Shown here in pieces: positions 1-9,150 of a DNA stretch of 64,000 bases. The stretch's first letter is position 1; each line of letters opens with the position of its first letter. Below the pieces are notes generated by a model. It did no database searches. It was given only the letters and a program-made list of their open reading frames with translations, and was not told where the DNA came from. A program made the translations under genes and the position numbers. This stretch comes from G963664935 sp963664935 (lineage in GTDB: Bacteria; Pseudomonadota; Gammaproteobacteria; Methylococcales; G963664935), in assembly GCA_963664935.2 (NCBI GenBank), contig CAXXSE010000007.1:1922001-1986000 (forward strand), given 5' to 3'.

Positions 1-43
1 CAAAAAGCCCTACCATCGTTGCTATGGTTTTAGATTGCTGCAT
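1..43 (-). CDS. mlaD: MlaD-like substrate-binding protein, N-terminal fragment (runs off the window)
   Basis: An ATG on the minus strand at 43 lies three bases past the mlaE stop and opens a frame reading MQQSKTIATMVGLF before the window edge. The VGLF segment resembles the start of the N-terminal membrane anchor of MlaD, the periplasmic MCE-domain subunit of the Mla phospholipid transporter. The position directly after mlaE is the usual mlaFED order. Only 14 residues are visible, so the call rests mainly on context. Confidence 0.6.
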   Translation of the reverse strand, partial: MQQSKTIATMVGLF

Positions 44-46
44 AAT

Positions 47-829
47 TTATACGTCCCCGAACATTAAGGCAGTTAATACGAAATCCAATCCAAGTATGGC
101 GAAAGCGGAATAAACCACGGAACGGGTTGTTGCCCGGCTTACACCCTCCGCTGTCGGAACTGCATCGTATCCTTGAAAAACCGCTATCCATGTTACGACA
201 AAACCGAAAACCAGGCTTTTTATCACGCCATTGACGATATCGTCCCAAAAATCCAGAGTGGTTTGCATTTGGGACCAAAAGGCTCCCTCATCGATACCCA
301 GCAGGCCGACACCGACAAAATATCCTCCCAGCACGCCAATCATGCTGAAGATCGCCGTCAATAGGGGCATGGACAAAAATCCGGCCAGAAATCGAGGTGC
401 GATGATCCGCCCGATCGGGTCGACCGCCATCATTTCCATGCCCGATAGTTGTTCCGTGGCTTTCATAAGTCCGATTTCCGCTGTCAAGGAAGAACCGGCT
501 CTGCCCGCGAACAATAAAGCTGAAACAACAGGGCCGAGTTCACGAACCAACGATGCGGCAACCATAACCCCCAAGGTCTGTTCAGCGCCAAAGTCGGAAA
601 GAATATAATAACCTTGTAAGCCAAGCACCATACCTACGAACAACCCGGAAACCAAAATTAGCAGGAAGCTTAAAACGCCAACGGAATACAGCTGTTGGAT
701 TAAAAGGGAAGGCCGCTTGATGGGTTCCCATAGCCCGGCCAAGGTTCGAAACAAAAAGATCGAACCATGGCCTAAATTTTCAAATACCCTCAGGGTTGTG
801 CGGCCCACATATTGAAGATTTTCGAACAT
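47..829 (-). CDS. mlaE: MlaE-type ABC transporter permease
   Basis: This 260-residue inner-membrane protein matches the MlaE permease family of the Mla system, which moves phospholipids between the outer and inner membranes and maintains outer-membrane asymmetry. Several long hydrophobic helices are visible. The family's conserved loop, AGRAGSSLTAEIGLMKATEQ followed by a VDP motif, lies around residues 108-138. The length is normal for the family. Its ATPase gene mlaF is upstream on the same strand, and mlaD begins 3 bp downstream, so the three should act together. Unlike a usual tight operon, 154 bp separate mlaF from mlaE, and that gap is filled by a short inverted-repeat element. Confidence 0.93.
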   Translation of the reverse strand: MFENLQYVGRTTLRVFENLGHGSIFLFRTLAGLWEPIKRPSLLIQQLYSVGVLSFLLILVSGLFVGMVLGLQGYYILSDFGAEQTLGVMVAASLVRELGPVVSALLFAGRAGSSLTAEIGLMKATEQLSGMEMMAVDPIGRIIAPRFLAGFLSMPLLTAIFSMIGVLGGYFVGVGLLGIDEGAFWSQMQTTLDFWDDIVNGVIKSLVFGFVVTWIAVFQGYDAVPTAEGVSRATTRSVVYSAFAILGLDFVLTALMFGDV

Positions 830-864
830 GTTTATCAGTGTAGGTCTAAGCTAAATAAAACAAG

Positions 865-986
865 GTAAATGTTCAGATTGCCCCTGAAATTCGTCGGTTC
901 AAGGCGAAAAATGTGAGTTTATACGTGTAAATAATCATTTTTATACGCGGAAATGGCGGATTTCAAGGGGGCAAGCTAAATAGTTA
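865..986. repeat. Short inverted-repeat element, family I, inside the mla operon
   Basis: About 122 bp with imperfect terminal inverted repeats. The left end reads GTAAATGTTCAGATTGCCCC. The right end, on the other strand, reads TTAACTATTTAGCTTGCCCC. Both arms continue into TGAAAT. The termini match those of the elements at 1921-2093 and 58071-58190. The right terminus contains the TAA stop codon of mlaF. No coding capacity is seen. Classification as a MITE-like element is inference from the repeated structure. Confidence 0.7.
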
Positions 987-1802
987 ATTGCGATTGAATA
1001 AATCTTCGGCATAATCAGGGGCTGGAAAATGAAAGGGCACCGGCCCGTCGGGCAATCCATTCATAAATTGGTGTACCCACTGGGATCCCGAGCGATTGAT
1101 CTCATCCGCCGATCCTTGCCCAACGACTTTCCCCTTGGAAATAACAAAAATATAATCGGCTATCGCGGAAGTTTCCTCGACATCATGGCTGACGATAATA
1201 GTGGTTAAATGTAACGCATCGTTCAAACTTTTGATCAATTTAACCAGTACGCCCAAAGAGATAGGGTCCTGGCCGGTGAAGGGTTCATCGTACATGATCA
1301 TCGCTGGGTCAAGGGCGATCGCACGGGCCAAAGCAACTCTTCGCGCCATGCCTACGGATAATTCGTTGGGCATTAAATCCTGAGCCCCTCTCAGACCAAC
1401 GGCTTCCAATTTCATCAATACTAGTGTACGAATCATGGATTCCGGCAGCTGGGTGTGCTCGCGGATCGGAAATGCCACATTATCAAAAACATTAATATCG
1501 GTTAACAATGCGCCACTTTGAAACAACATACCCATCCGCTTTCTAAGCGCGAATAATTCGCTGCGCCGCATATCCTGGACCACTTCGCCGTCGACGGAAA
1601 CGGATCCCGAATCCGGCTCTACTTGGCCACCGATAAGCCGCAGCAATGTTGTTTTCCCCGTGCCGCTAGGTCCCATAATGGCCGTTATCTTATTTCTTGG
1701 GATTTCGAGGCTTATATTATCGAAAATTTTTCGTTCATCCCGACTGAAAGTCAAATTCCGAATCGACACTATATTATCGACTTTAGATACACTATTTTCC
1801 AT
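984..1802 (-). CDS. mlaF: MlaF-type ABC transporter ATP-binding protein
   Basis: This 272-residue cytoplasmic ATPase powers the Mla phospholipid transporter. It shows Walker A (GPSGTGKTT, about residues 44-52), a Q-loop (LFQSGALL, around 93-100), the ABC signature LSVGM (148-152) and Walker B MIMYDEP (168-174). A switch histidine follows in SHDVEE. The LSVGM signature in place of LSGGQ, the length and the adjacency to mlaE make MlaF the best call over other ABC ATPases. The stop codon TAA falls in the terminus of an inverted-repeat element that now separates this gene from mlaE. The insertion may have altered the extreme C-terminus, which ends NRN. Confidence 0.93.
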   Translation of the reverse strand: MENSVSKVDNIVSIRNLTFSRDERKIFDNISLEIPRNKITAIMGPSGTGKTTLLRLIGGQVEPDSGSVSVDGEVVQDMRRSELFALRKRMGMLFQSGALLTDINVFDNVAFPIREHTQLPESMIRTLVLMKLEAVGLRGAQDLMPNELSVGMARRVALARAIALDPAMIMYDEPFTGQDPISLGVLVKLIKSLNDALHLTTIIVSHDVEETSAIADYIFVISKGKVVGQGSADEINRSGSQWVHQFMNGLPDGPVPFHFPAPDYAEDLFNRN

Positions 1803-1920
1803 TTTAGCGATGCTATTTAAAATTACAAATCTAAGAGGAACAAGTAATTATCCCCAAAAACTCCTGTACTTGCCAAGGTTATCACAACAAACACCGGTTT
1901 TCTTTAATTATAGGATATTT

Positions 1921-2093
1921 GTAACTGTTGAGATTGCGGGTTATGTTTTCGAGTTCAAGGAAAAAGTGCGAAGTTTATAAGTATCAATGTGCACTTTTAA
2001 TTCGCGCATTCATGCGTTACGTCCTTCGGGCCAGCTTTCTGACGTTTTTGTGACGTAGTAATCACGAAAATAAGCCGTGAACTGAATAGTTAC
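1921..2093. repeat. Short inverted-repeat element, family I (173 bp)
   Basis: It starts GTAACTGTTGAGATTGCGGG and ends, read on the other strand, GTAACTATTCAGTTCACGGC. Both arms run on into TTATTTT-like sequence. The interior (AAGGAAAAAGTGCG, GCGTTACG, GGGCCAGCTTT) is shared with the copy at 26792-26983. It lies between the mlaF promoter side and the end of the GH130 gene. No open frame is seen, so it is non-autonomous. Confidence 0.75.
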
Positions 2094-2804
2094 GGATATT
2101 TTTGGGCTGTTTCCTTCTTACAACAATAAATTGGCGTGATCTGACCCGCTTGGGGTTTGTCCCCGTTGATCCATGGTCCTCAAAAAGGTGGTCTGGATTT
2201 ATTAAGGCAAAGATTAACAAGGTCGTCAATCTTGGCTGTTCCTACGCACATAACCGTATCCGCGCCACCCCAGTACAATTTTAGAGTGCCGTCATCTTCG
2301 GGGATTGCCGCACAGGAAAACACTACATTGTGGACATAACCCGCGATTTCCCAAGGATCTTCAGGCGCAAGAATCCATTCGTCCGCGACACCGAGAATCT
2401 TTGAGGGATCGGTGAGACTGTGAAGAGCGGCGCCGAGACGATAAACGCTTCCATCCATGGTAGGGAATACACCATGGAATATGTTAAGCCAACCCTGATC
2501 GGTTTTTATGGGTGTCGCCCCCGGACCGATCTTCATTTCGTCCCAGTGATAACCCATCGATTTGATAAGCACTTTAGAATTCCCCCAATGAATCAGGTCC
2601 GGGGAATAGGAAACCCATATGGACCAGGGACTAATTTCCGAGTGGGGACGGTCGAGCCTAACATAGTTTCCGTTAATACGTTCCGGAAACAGGACCACAT
2701 TGCGCATGTCGGCTTGGGATATCAGTGATATCCTTTCAACAGACTTGAAATCGCGGATTTTTGCCAGCCCTATACGAACCCCATGCTTTGAATACGCGCT
2801 GTAG

Positions 2805-2812
2805 GTAATCAA
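2805..2812. repeat. Target-site duplication, left copy
   Basis: GTAATCAA directly abuts the left end of the insertion sequence and is repeated at 4608-4615 on the other side. Confidence 0.85.
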
Positions 2813-4607
2813 CTCGGCAGTCGTGAGTTAACAGCGAGAAAAGCGGGGCAAAACTACCCTCTCCATCGTAGTATGTTTGATGAAAAATTTTGAAGATCGC
2901 AGAGAATTAGAGCATAGAACGCCTCATTCAGTTTAATCGTCATCTATTTCATCGGAAACAGCCATCAAGCGGGCACGGATCTGTTGAATCATGCCATTTT
3001 CCTCAAGTCGAAAGAATTGTTTGAGGAACAATGGCGCTAAAATTTGCTTGACGGTTTTCTCCGATGGCAAATCACGCGATTGAGTGCGAAGATAAAGCGA
3101 GTGCTCAGACCAAATCGTATCTTACTGGAGCGCAATCAATTGCATTAACCCCAAGGCAATGGAGGCACAGAGCACGAAGATTTCATAGGCTCGCCAGCAC
3201 GCTTGAACGGTATGAATATCCTGGGGCTGTGGGGCTTTGAGAAGACGATTGGAAAAGGGGCGTCTAGAATGTTTTGGCAATTTTTTAGTCCAAAAACGAA
3301 ATTTAAAGGCGCCGATCACATGCTTTAACATCGCGAACATGATTTCAATGCGGGTTCTAGCACAATACAGTTCAACGGCATCAATGGCTGACAGCGTTAA
3401 ATCGGAACTCATTAGAACCATTGGGCCTTTTGAGGTGACGGCGAGAATAAATAACACCTGATCAGCGATGGGCCGCCATAACAGTGTAAGCGTCATAACC
3501 CGGATGGATTCGGTTTTACCGTAGACTTGACAGGTCACCGTCTCAAACAAATGAAGGTGGTCGAAGCATTCTCTTAAACACACTTTCTCGCCATAGAGCG
3601 GCTGAGGTCCGGGTCGAGAGGCGGGTTTCGGTGGCGCGGGGAAATAACCCACATAGCTATTCTTGGCTTTGACCAGCACCTCAACCCACCGCGCCTGATG
3701 CTGGATTGAATAATAGTGGCAAGCTCGAAATACGCCCCCGGTTGAAAAAAAGGCATCCAACACCAAATAACACAGACAGTGATTCGTCACCGCAAAATGA
3801 ATCGCCATGGCCACCAAGCGGTCGGTGAGCTTGATCCGACATGGATTATCGCGCTCGTCGTTCAACCCTAAATGAGCCCATCCCTGATGAATTTGAAGCT
3901 GCAAAGGACAACAAAAACAAGCGGATAACGACCCGATCAAGATGCCAATGCTGCCCCAACATTGGGCCCGAAAATAGCCGGGTTTCGTTTGCGTCTCCGA
4001 TGACTCGTGCATCGATACCACGCCGGGCATCTTGCGTCCATCTTTGATCACCGCGGTATGGTCACCCAGAAGTATCGCTCGTCCAGCTACTTCAACGGAT
4101 TTTCCTTGGCGATTCACAAAATCTTGCCAAGCATCGAGCAACGCCCCATAGACATACGCTTTGGATCTAAAAAAACGGAGCAAGCGGTAATAACCAAGTT
4201 CATCTAATAGCCAGAAACGACACAACGACGTCACGCCGATCATTTCTCCTGCCCCATAAATCCAATCACAATGGCGCAGAACAACAACCAAGTACTCGAT
4301 CTGGAAAAAACGCTTTGAAAGCTTTCTAAACTCTGAGAAATATACTGTTGCACGGGGTCTCCTCCTTCCATCTGTACTTCTACAAAGAAAAGAAGGATCC
4401 GTGTTTTTTTAGCAAATGTCTAGTCGTAATTATCGATTTCTATTTTCTACACTACTCATCTTTTATGAACACCAGTGGGCAATCTTAAAGCGCAGAGCTA
4501 TCAATGGGTGATAAGACTTTCTTCCGTTGGTCGAGGTGACACATCGAAAAAATGAATTCAGGGCCTGAATAGTTACGTCAAATCGGATAGAACTCGTGAC
4601 TGACGAG
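2813..4607. mobile_element. Insertion sequence, copy 1 (1795 bp, 8-bp target duplication)
   Basis: The ends are the imperfect inverted repeats CTCGGCAGTCGTGAGTT and CTCGTCAGTCACGAGTT. The 8-bp direct repeat GTAATCAA flanks the element, and its removal restores the host GH130 frame. It carries one DDE-type transposase gene on the minus strand, damaged here. A nearly identical 1798-bp copy lies at 11562-13359. The 3-bp length difference is fully explained by the three small lesions that distinguish the copies. Confidence 0.92.
2933..4371 (-). pseudogene. DDE transposase (IS4-superfamily-like), copy 1, frameshifted and with internal stop
   Basis: Compared with copy 2, this gene has two lesions. 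One C is missing from a C-run near 4252, which shifts the frame after the first 38 or so residues. A 3-bp deletion (GAT) also creates an in-frame stop at 3122-3124, in the LQ-stop-DT context. One extra G near 3223 puts this copy in the frame that continues to IALGLMQLIALQ. Acidic residues that could form the DDE triad are visible in GDHTAVIKDG, LVLDAFFSTGG and RTRIEIMFAMLKHV. The last of these has the R-x2-E-x2-F spacing of IS4-type catalytic regions. The family call is inference from these motifs. Confidence 0.8.
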
Positions 4608-4615
4608 GTAATCAA
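4608..4615. repeat. Target-site duplication, right copy
   Basis: Second copy of GTAATCAA, directly after the right end of the insertion sequence (CACGAGTT read on the minus strand). Confidence 0.85.
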
Positions 4616-4976
4616 ATACTCGTTATCGATCACACAGATCCTTGGGTCTTCTACGGAATATTCTTCGTACTCGGCGAATATGCCCTCCGTAGCCGGTGTG
4701 AGAAAGGGTTCTGGTGATACGCTAAATTGGTAACCATCGGTGCTCTCGGCCAAACCGAGAATAGAACGGCCGTTATACAAGTGGGATCGAAACAGCATCA
4801 TATAGCGGCCATTAAATTTTGCTACCGCCGCATTGTGTACGGTCTCGACCGGATAAGGAACATCCTTTTTGGTTAGAATCGGGTTGCCTTCGTAGCGTTT
4901 TACTATTGCATTCATGGATAGGCCTTCCTGTTATAAACTACTCTAATCATCTTTGATTCGGATAATATCGTCCTTG

Positions 4977-6005
4977 CTAAAGACGATCATTCTCCCGTTC
5001 GGCTAAAATTTGGCCATAAAGATCCAAATATTCCTGGGCCATCCGGGCAACGGTAAACCGTTCTTCGACACGAGCCCTGCAGTCAACTCTATTGATAGTC
5101 GCTAGTTTGCCGACAGCGTCGACAGCCTCCTCTATATTCTCCACGATAAAACCGGTCTTACCGTCCTCAATGACCTCAGGAATCGAACCCCTCGCCATCG
5201 CAATAACCGGTGTTCCACAAGCCATTGCTTCAACCATGCTCAAGCCAAAGGGTTCATCGAAATTAATCAGGTGCAATAGCCCATCCGCCTCACCCAGTAC
5301 TTTGCTTTTGTCATCCGCGTATACAGAACCGATATAGTCCACGGTTTCACCATCAACGTAGGGTTTAACTTTTTCCTGAAAGTATTCTTGGTCCTGAATA
5401 ATCCCAGCGATCACCAATTTCTTGCCAGCCTGTTTCGCTACTTGAATGGATTCGAAAACGCCTTTATGATGATGGATACGTCCAAAAAAGAGTAAATACC
5501 CCTGCGAATCAGCGCTAAACGGAAATTTAGATATTTCGATACCATGATGGATGGTAGCCGAGTAATCCAAATCGGGGTTTTTGTCCGCTTCGCTGATCGC
5601 CGCATAGTAGCTTCCGGCGTTGTATTTCCGATAGACGGGAACAATAGCGTCCGAAGAAAAACCATGGATCGTTGTCAGTACCGGTGTTTTAACCAAGCCG
5701 GAATAGGAGAGCGGCAAAAAATCGTAATGGTTATGAATGAGATCGAATCGGTCCGAATTTTCAAAAAGGTTTGAAATATGCAGACATTCCCAAACCTTAG
5801 GGTATATCGAAGGATCTTCACTGAAGGCATGTTCACAAACCCATTTTAATTTCCCCGATGTTTTTGAATCTCCGGTCGCGAACAAGGTCATGTCGACACC
5901 CATTGAAACCAGCTGTTCGGTCAATACACTGACAACGCTTTCCCAGGGGCCGTAGTGTTGTGGAGGTGTCCGCCAGCTAATCGGGCTCAGCATTGCTATA
6001 CGCAT
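4977..6005 (-). CDS. Glycosyltransferase family 4
   Basis: This 342-residue GT-B fold enzyme is expected to be cytoplasmic or peripheral at the inner membrane, transferring a sugar from a nucleotide donor to a growing glycan. The N-terminal domain starts MRIAMLSPISW and includes the family's HNHYDFLP segment. The C-terminal domain has FFGRIHHHKG, then DEPFGLSMVEAMACGTPVIA, the conserved E-x7-E donor-binding region, around residues 249-268. The length and motif order are normal. The GH130 gene 61 bp downstream is probably co-transcribed. GT4 plus GH130 pairs are found in other proteobacteria, but donor and acceptor cannot be read from the sequence. Confidence 0.88.
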   Translation of the reverse strand: MRIAMLSPISWRTPPQHYGPWESVVSVLTEQLVSMGVDMTLFATGDSKTSGKLKWVCEHAFSEDPSIYPKVWECLHISNLFENSDRFDLIHNHYDFLPLSYSGLVKTPVLTTIHGFSSDAIVPVYRKYNAGSYYAAISEADKNPDLDYSATIHHGIEISKFPFSADSQGYLLFFGRIHHHKGVFESIQVAKQAGKKLVIAGIIQDQEYFQEKVKPYVDGETVDYIGSVYADDKSKVLGEADGLLHLINFDEPFGLSMVEAMACGTPVIAMARGSIPEVIEDGKTGFIVENIEEAVDAVGKLATINRVDCRARVEERFTVARMAQEYLDLYGQILAERENDRL

Positions 6006-6087
6006 GGTCCTATTACATTGCAGTTATAAATTATTAGAGTGGTCAATCGTCTACCGTTTAAAGTCCCTTACCCGAATTCAGTATAGC

Positions 6088-6166
6088 CTGAATCCATGAC
6101 TTTGATGCGGAGTAGGGTGCAAGATATTGGTTTCACGGGGGAATAGAATAATAGCCACTTAACCTA
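6088..6166. repeat. Partial inverted-repeat element, family III
   Basis: The segment begins CTGAATCCATGACTTTGATG and continues through GCAAGATATTGGTTTCACGG. The same sequence, slightly diverged, opens the complete element at 57763-57921 and the fragment near 60369. The right-hand end is not recognisable here and the neighbouring family II element follows at once. Confidence 0.6.
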
Positions 6167-6400
6167 GGAGGCTGTCCGAGAATAGAAAGCCTACTGCGGA
6201 AAAGCGGATTTTGGCTCATTTTCCCGATAAAATTGATAAAATACATCCCTATATTTCACACCTGCGGGCCGCTTTCAGCGGTCCAAACCCGCTCCAGGCG
6301 GATTTGTCGTTAAATACAGCAATTATTCGCCTCATTTAATCGAAAAAATGGCCTCAAAACCACTTTTCCTCGCGACGGCTCCTATTCTCGGACAGACTCC
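6167..6400. repeat. Inverted-repeat element, family II (234 bp)
   Basis: The ends are GGAGGCTGTCCGAGAATAG and, on the other strand, GGAGTCTGTCCGAGAATAG, a 19-bp terminal inverted repeat with one mismatch. The interior GTTAAATACAGCAATTATTC recurs with changes at 59883-59902. There is no convincing coding capacity. The structure suggests a non-autonomous derivative of a transposon. Confidence 0.75.
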
Positions 6401-6974
6401 ATCAAGGTGATATTAACCGGTTCTGAACCCGCCAATATGACCTCGATGGAGTACAGGGGCGAAATAGGGCAGTCCCGTTCTCGATTGAAAGGTTCTCTAC
6501 TCAGCTTTTGTAAACTTCGCGCTGTCCCAACGCTCCGCGTTTCCGCCGCGATTATTTTCAAAGGTTTGCCCATCATACTAACGCGGCTATTCCCTTCAAT
6601 AGCGAAGTATCACTTTAAATAGGCTTGGGTAACGGGCAATCTCAGGCCGTCACTCTGTAAGATGGGATCGATGGCGGGGGTTTAATAGGCAACCCGATGT
6701 TCATGGTCTGGTTTACCAGTGGTGTTTGTTCACTGCGTTCACTCGGACTTTGGTAGCATCCACAAAGGATACAAGGTGCCGGAAGTAAAGAATTCAACGT
6801 GCAAAGATGAGTGGCGACCTTCGGCGTACGTTCGCCACGCCAAACCACATTGATCTTATTTGGTGATGTATATTTTTACGAGGTTGTCGATTTTTGGCGA
6901 TACCGTACAAATGTTATATTGACTTGAAATAGTTTTCATCGTACCGACAGCAGCGTATTCGATACATTGCGAAT
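6401..6974. other. Intergenic stretch without a recognised gene
   Basis: Short open frames exist on both strands but none has a recognisable product. The first bases (CCATCAAGGTGATATTAACC) match sequence after the family III fragment at 52166-52260, so at least the beginning is repetitive DNA. TGGCGACCTTCGGCGTACGT, around 6810-6829, is followed closely by TCGCCA, a possible hairpin. Confidence 0.4.
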
Positions 6975-8511
6975 GGGTCTAATCGACCATCCCTTTCAAG
7001 GTAAAATAAAATATGATATATCAACAGGATAGAAAATAGTTGTAGACAAGCACCTTAATCATCTGGAAAATATCAAGGGAACTTATATTCGATGATGAGG
7101 GGTAGACATGAAATTCGACGACATTTTTCAGCGTTTTACAGAGAAAAGCCCGGTCGCCGTGAGCGTTCACATTCTGCTCGAACGGATATTCAGTCCGGAC
7201 AAGCTCAATCAATGGTTTGAGAAAACAGCGGTTAACCAATATACGCGGGAGTTGTCGTTTTCGAGCCTTTTTGAATTGATGAATGGCGTGGTATTCAAAA
7301 TGTTCCCTTGTGTCTTCAATGCCTATCAAAGTGCGGACGAGACGATTGGCGTTTCGGTCACGTCAGTCTATAACAAGCTGAACGGACTGGAAGCCTCTAC
7401 GTCAGCTACCCTGGTTCACGATACCGCGCAAGAGATGACGGAGATTATCGAAGCCTTAGGCGGCCCGTGTAAACCGTGGTTACCGGGCTATCGTGTCAAA
7501 GTGCTGGATGGCAACTGTATCGAGGCGACAGAACATCGTTTGCAGGTGCTCCAAAACACTAAGGCTGGACCCTTGCCAGGAAAATCACTGAATGTGTACG
7601 ATCCCGCGTTATAGATGGTCATCGATGTGTTCCCCTGCGAGGATGGGCATACGCAAGAGTGGGCCTTGCTGGGGACGGTATTATCGACGGTCCAGGCACG
7701 GGATATCTGGATTATGGATCGTAATTTTTGTGTCAGGGACTTTCTCTCGGGAATTGTTGATCGTGGTGGCTTTTTGATCTGCCGCCAACATGCGTCGATG
7801 CCTTGGACGGCTCTCGGCGATGAACGTTATGTGGGCAACACCGAGACGGGAAAGATTTATGAGCAATGGATCGAGGTCACCGATACGGCAGGGAGGGTTC
7901 GGAAATATCGTCGGATACGGGTTTGCCTGAATACCGCGACACGCGACGGTGAGCATGAGATTTGCGTGTTGACGAATCTACCGAAATCAGTCGCCGATGG
8001 CAGACTGATCGCCGAGATGTATCGTAAGCGCTGGACGATTGAAACCGCGTTTCAAGAATTGGAAGCTCATCTCCATTCGGAAATCAACACCTTGGGTTAT
8101 CCGAAAGCCGCCTTGTTTGGATTTTGCATTGCCCTGGTGGCCTACAATCTATTGGCTGTTGTTAAAGCAGCGCTCCGGGCTGTCCACGGCGAAGAAACCA
8201 TCGAGAATGATGTTTCCAGCTATTATTTAGCCGGTCATATTGGCAGAACCCATGAAGGCATGATGATCGCCTTGCCATCGGAGTACTGGGTTGGATTTCA
8301 AAGTCTTCCGCTGACTGAATTGGTTGAGGTGCTCCTACAACTCGCTCATCACGTCAAATTATCCCAATTTAAAAAGCACCGTCGTGGGCCAAAAAAGCCA
8401 CCGCCAAAACGTGACCAATTTCCCAAGCAGCCACATGTCTCAACTGCCAGACTCCTTGCGGCAAAGAAAAAGAAAAAAATGGCACCTTGAAAGGGATGGT
8501 CTAATCGACCC
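6975..8511. mobile_element. IS4-type insertion sequence (about 1537 bp)
   Basis: Terminal inverted repeats run GGGTCTAATCGACCATCCCT on the left and GGGTCGATTAGACCATCCCT on the right, both continuing TTCAAGGT. One plus-strand transposase frame fills the interior. I see no convincing target duplication, so one flank may have been rearranged. The transposase carries an internal amber codon, so this copy may be immobile. Confidence 0.88.
7108..8490 (+). pseudogene. IS4-family transposase with an in-frame amber codon
   Basis: Two consecutive pieces, 7108-7614 and 7615-8490, are in the same frame, separated only by a TAG at 7612-7614 (DPAL-stop-MVID). Without it the protein would be 460 residues, normal for IS4 transposases. 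The DDE residues are visible: LDGNCIEATEHR in the first piece, then IMDRNFCVRDF and YRKRWTIETAFQELEAHL in the second. The last has the YREK-like spacing of the family. The C-terminus is lysine-rich. A single base change from a CAG or GAG codon would explain the TAG. Expression of a full protein would need readthrough. Confidence 0.88.
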
Positions 8512-8591
8512 AACCCCGTCCTAATTATAAAGGGTAAATAACTGAATGGCCGGAAATGCTTCGAAGCGGTCATTCAGGAAATTAGGTTGAA

Positions 8592-8670
8592 TGTCTGCTT
8601 AATACTCATTGCGGTCATTCGGATCTTCTAAATGAAAGGCAGCTACCGACCCAGTGCGGTCTTTCAAGTG
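8592..8670. repeat. Dispersed repeat shared with 10453-10530
   Basis: TTAATACTC, then CTTCTAA-TGAAAGGCA and CTACCGACCCA, occur in the same order and spacing here and at 10453-10530. In the second copy the segment sits just after a tyrosine-recombinase remnant. From 8671 to 8886 I see no gene and no further structure. Confidence 0.55.
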
Positions 8671-8886
8671 CCACATGTGGTTCCGTTAAACGTAAATTGT
8701 CCTATCTCTAGTAGAGGATGGAACAGTGGATATGATGTTAGCTCGCAAGCAACTGGGTCGACACCGAATGGATATTGCCTGGCGAATGTATTGGGTACAT
8801 GCTAATTCGGCATTTTCAATGGGAAAAGTTGGTTATATGGTTAACCTGCCAGTTAGGATCTAACCTACTTGATCCCTTACCTACTT

Positions 8887-9150
8887 TCAGGTATGAATAC
8901 GCGGTTGCGTGTAAAACCTAAGGAGCGCTAATATCAAAAGTTTCCTTCTGTGGTCCGAATCGGAGGCTTGCTCTGCTTTATTCGAAATGGTGCTCCTTGT
9001 TTTGTTTATTTCGGTCTTTCCACCCTGGGCTTTTATCTGTGTACCTTGAGTAGCGATTTGAACGTCCTGGACGGAAGATGCGTAGGCTTGCGATGATACG
9101 ATGAAACTGACTGCTATGCATGTTCGCTTTAATGTTATTAAAATGCTCAT
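8887..9150 (-). CDS. Small putative secreted protein of unknown function
   Basis: This 87-residue frame opens with a plausible Sec signal peptide: a positive start (LKRTC), a hydrophobic stretch (IAVSFIVSS) and a likely cleavage after AYA near residue 24. The mature part is rich in Q, K and T and has no recognised domain. A purine-rich AAGAGA precedes the start codon. The gene lies alone in an accessory region between mobile elements. It could be a chance frame, but the signal peptide makes it worth keeping. Confidence 0.35.
   Translation of the reverse strand: MSILITLKRTCIAVSFIVSSQAYASSVQDVQIATQGTQIKAQGGKTEINKTRSTISNKAEQASDSDHRRKLLILALLRFYTQPRIHT

Larger units (their letters stand above)
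2180..4915 (-). pseudogene. GH130-type beta-mannoside phosphorylase/glycosidase, split by an insertion sequence
   Basis: The N-terminal part (4915 down to about 4608) and the C-terminal part (2812 down to 2180) together make one protein resembling GH130 enzymes, which phosphorolyse or hydrolyse beta-mannosides. Visible family features are the start with EGNPILT, VEDPRI near residue 88, and SYSPDLIHWG, EMKIGPGATPI and VYRLGAAL in the second half. Removing the insertion sequence plus one copy of the 8-bp duplication GTAATCAA rejoins the frame exactly (DNEYLIT to YSAYSKHG). This gives 933 nt, or 310 residues, which is within the family range. The gene lies 61 bp downstream of a GT4 glycosyltransferase on the same strand, suggesting a shared role in a mannose-containing glycan. 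In this sequence the gene is interrupted and presumably inactive. The GH130 subfamily and substrate cannot be told from sequence alone. Confidence 0.85.

Noticed and set aside
6642..6848. Small minus-strand frame with cysteine-rich stretch
   Set aside because: No start context, no family resemblance, and it lies in repeat-rich DNA.
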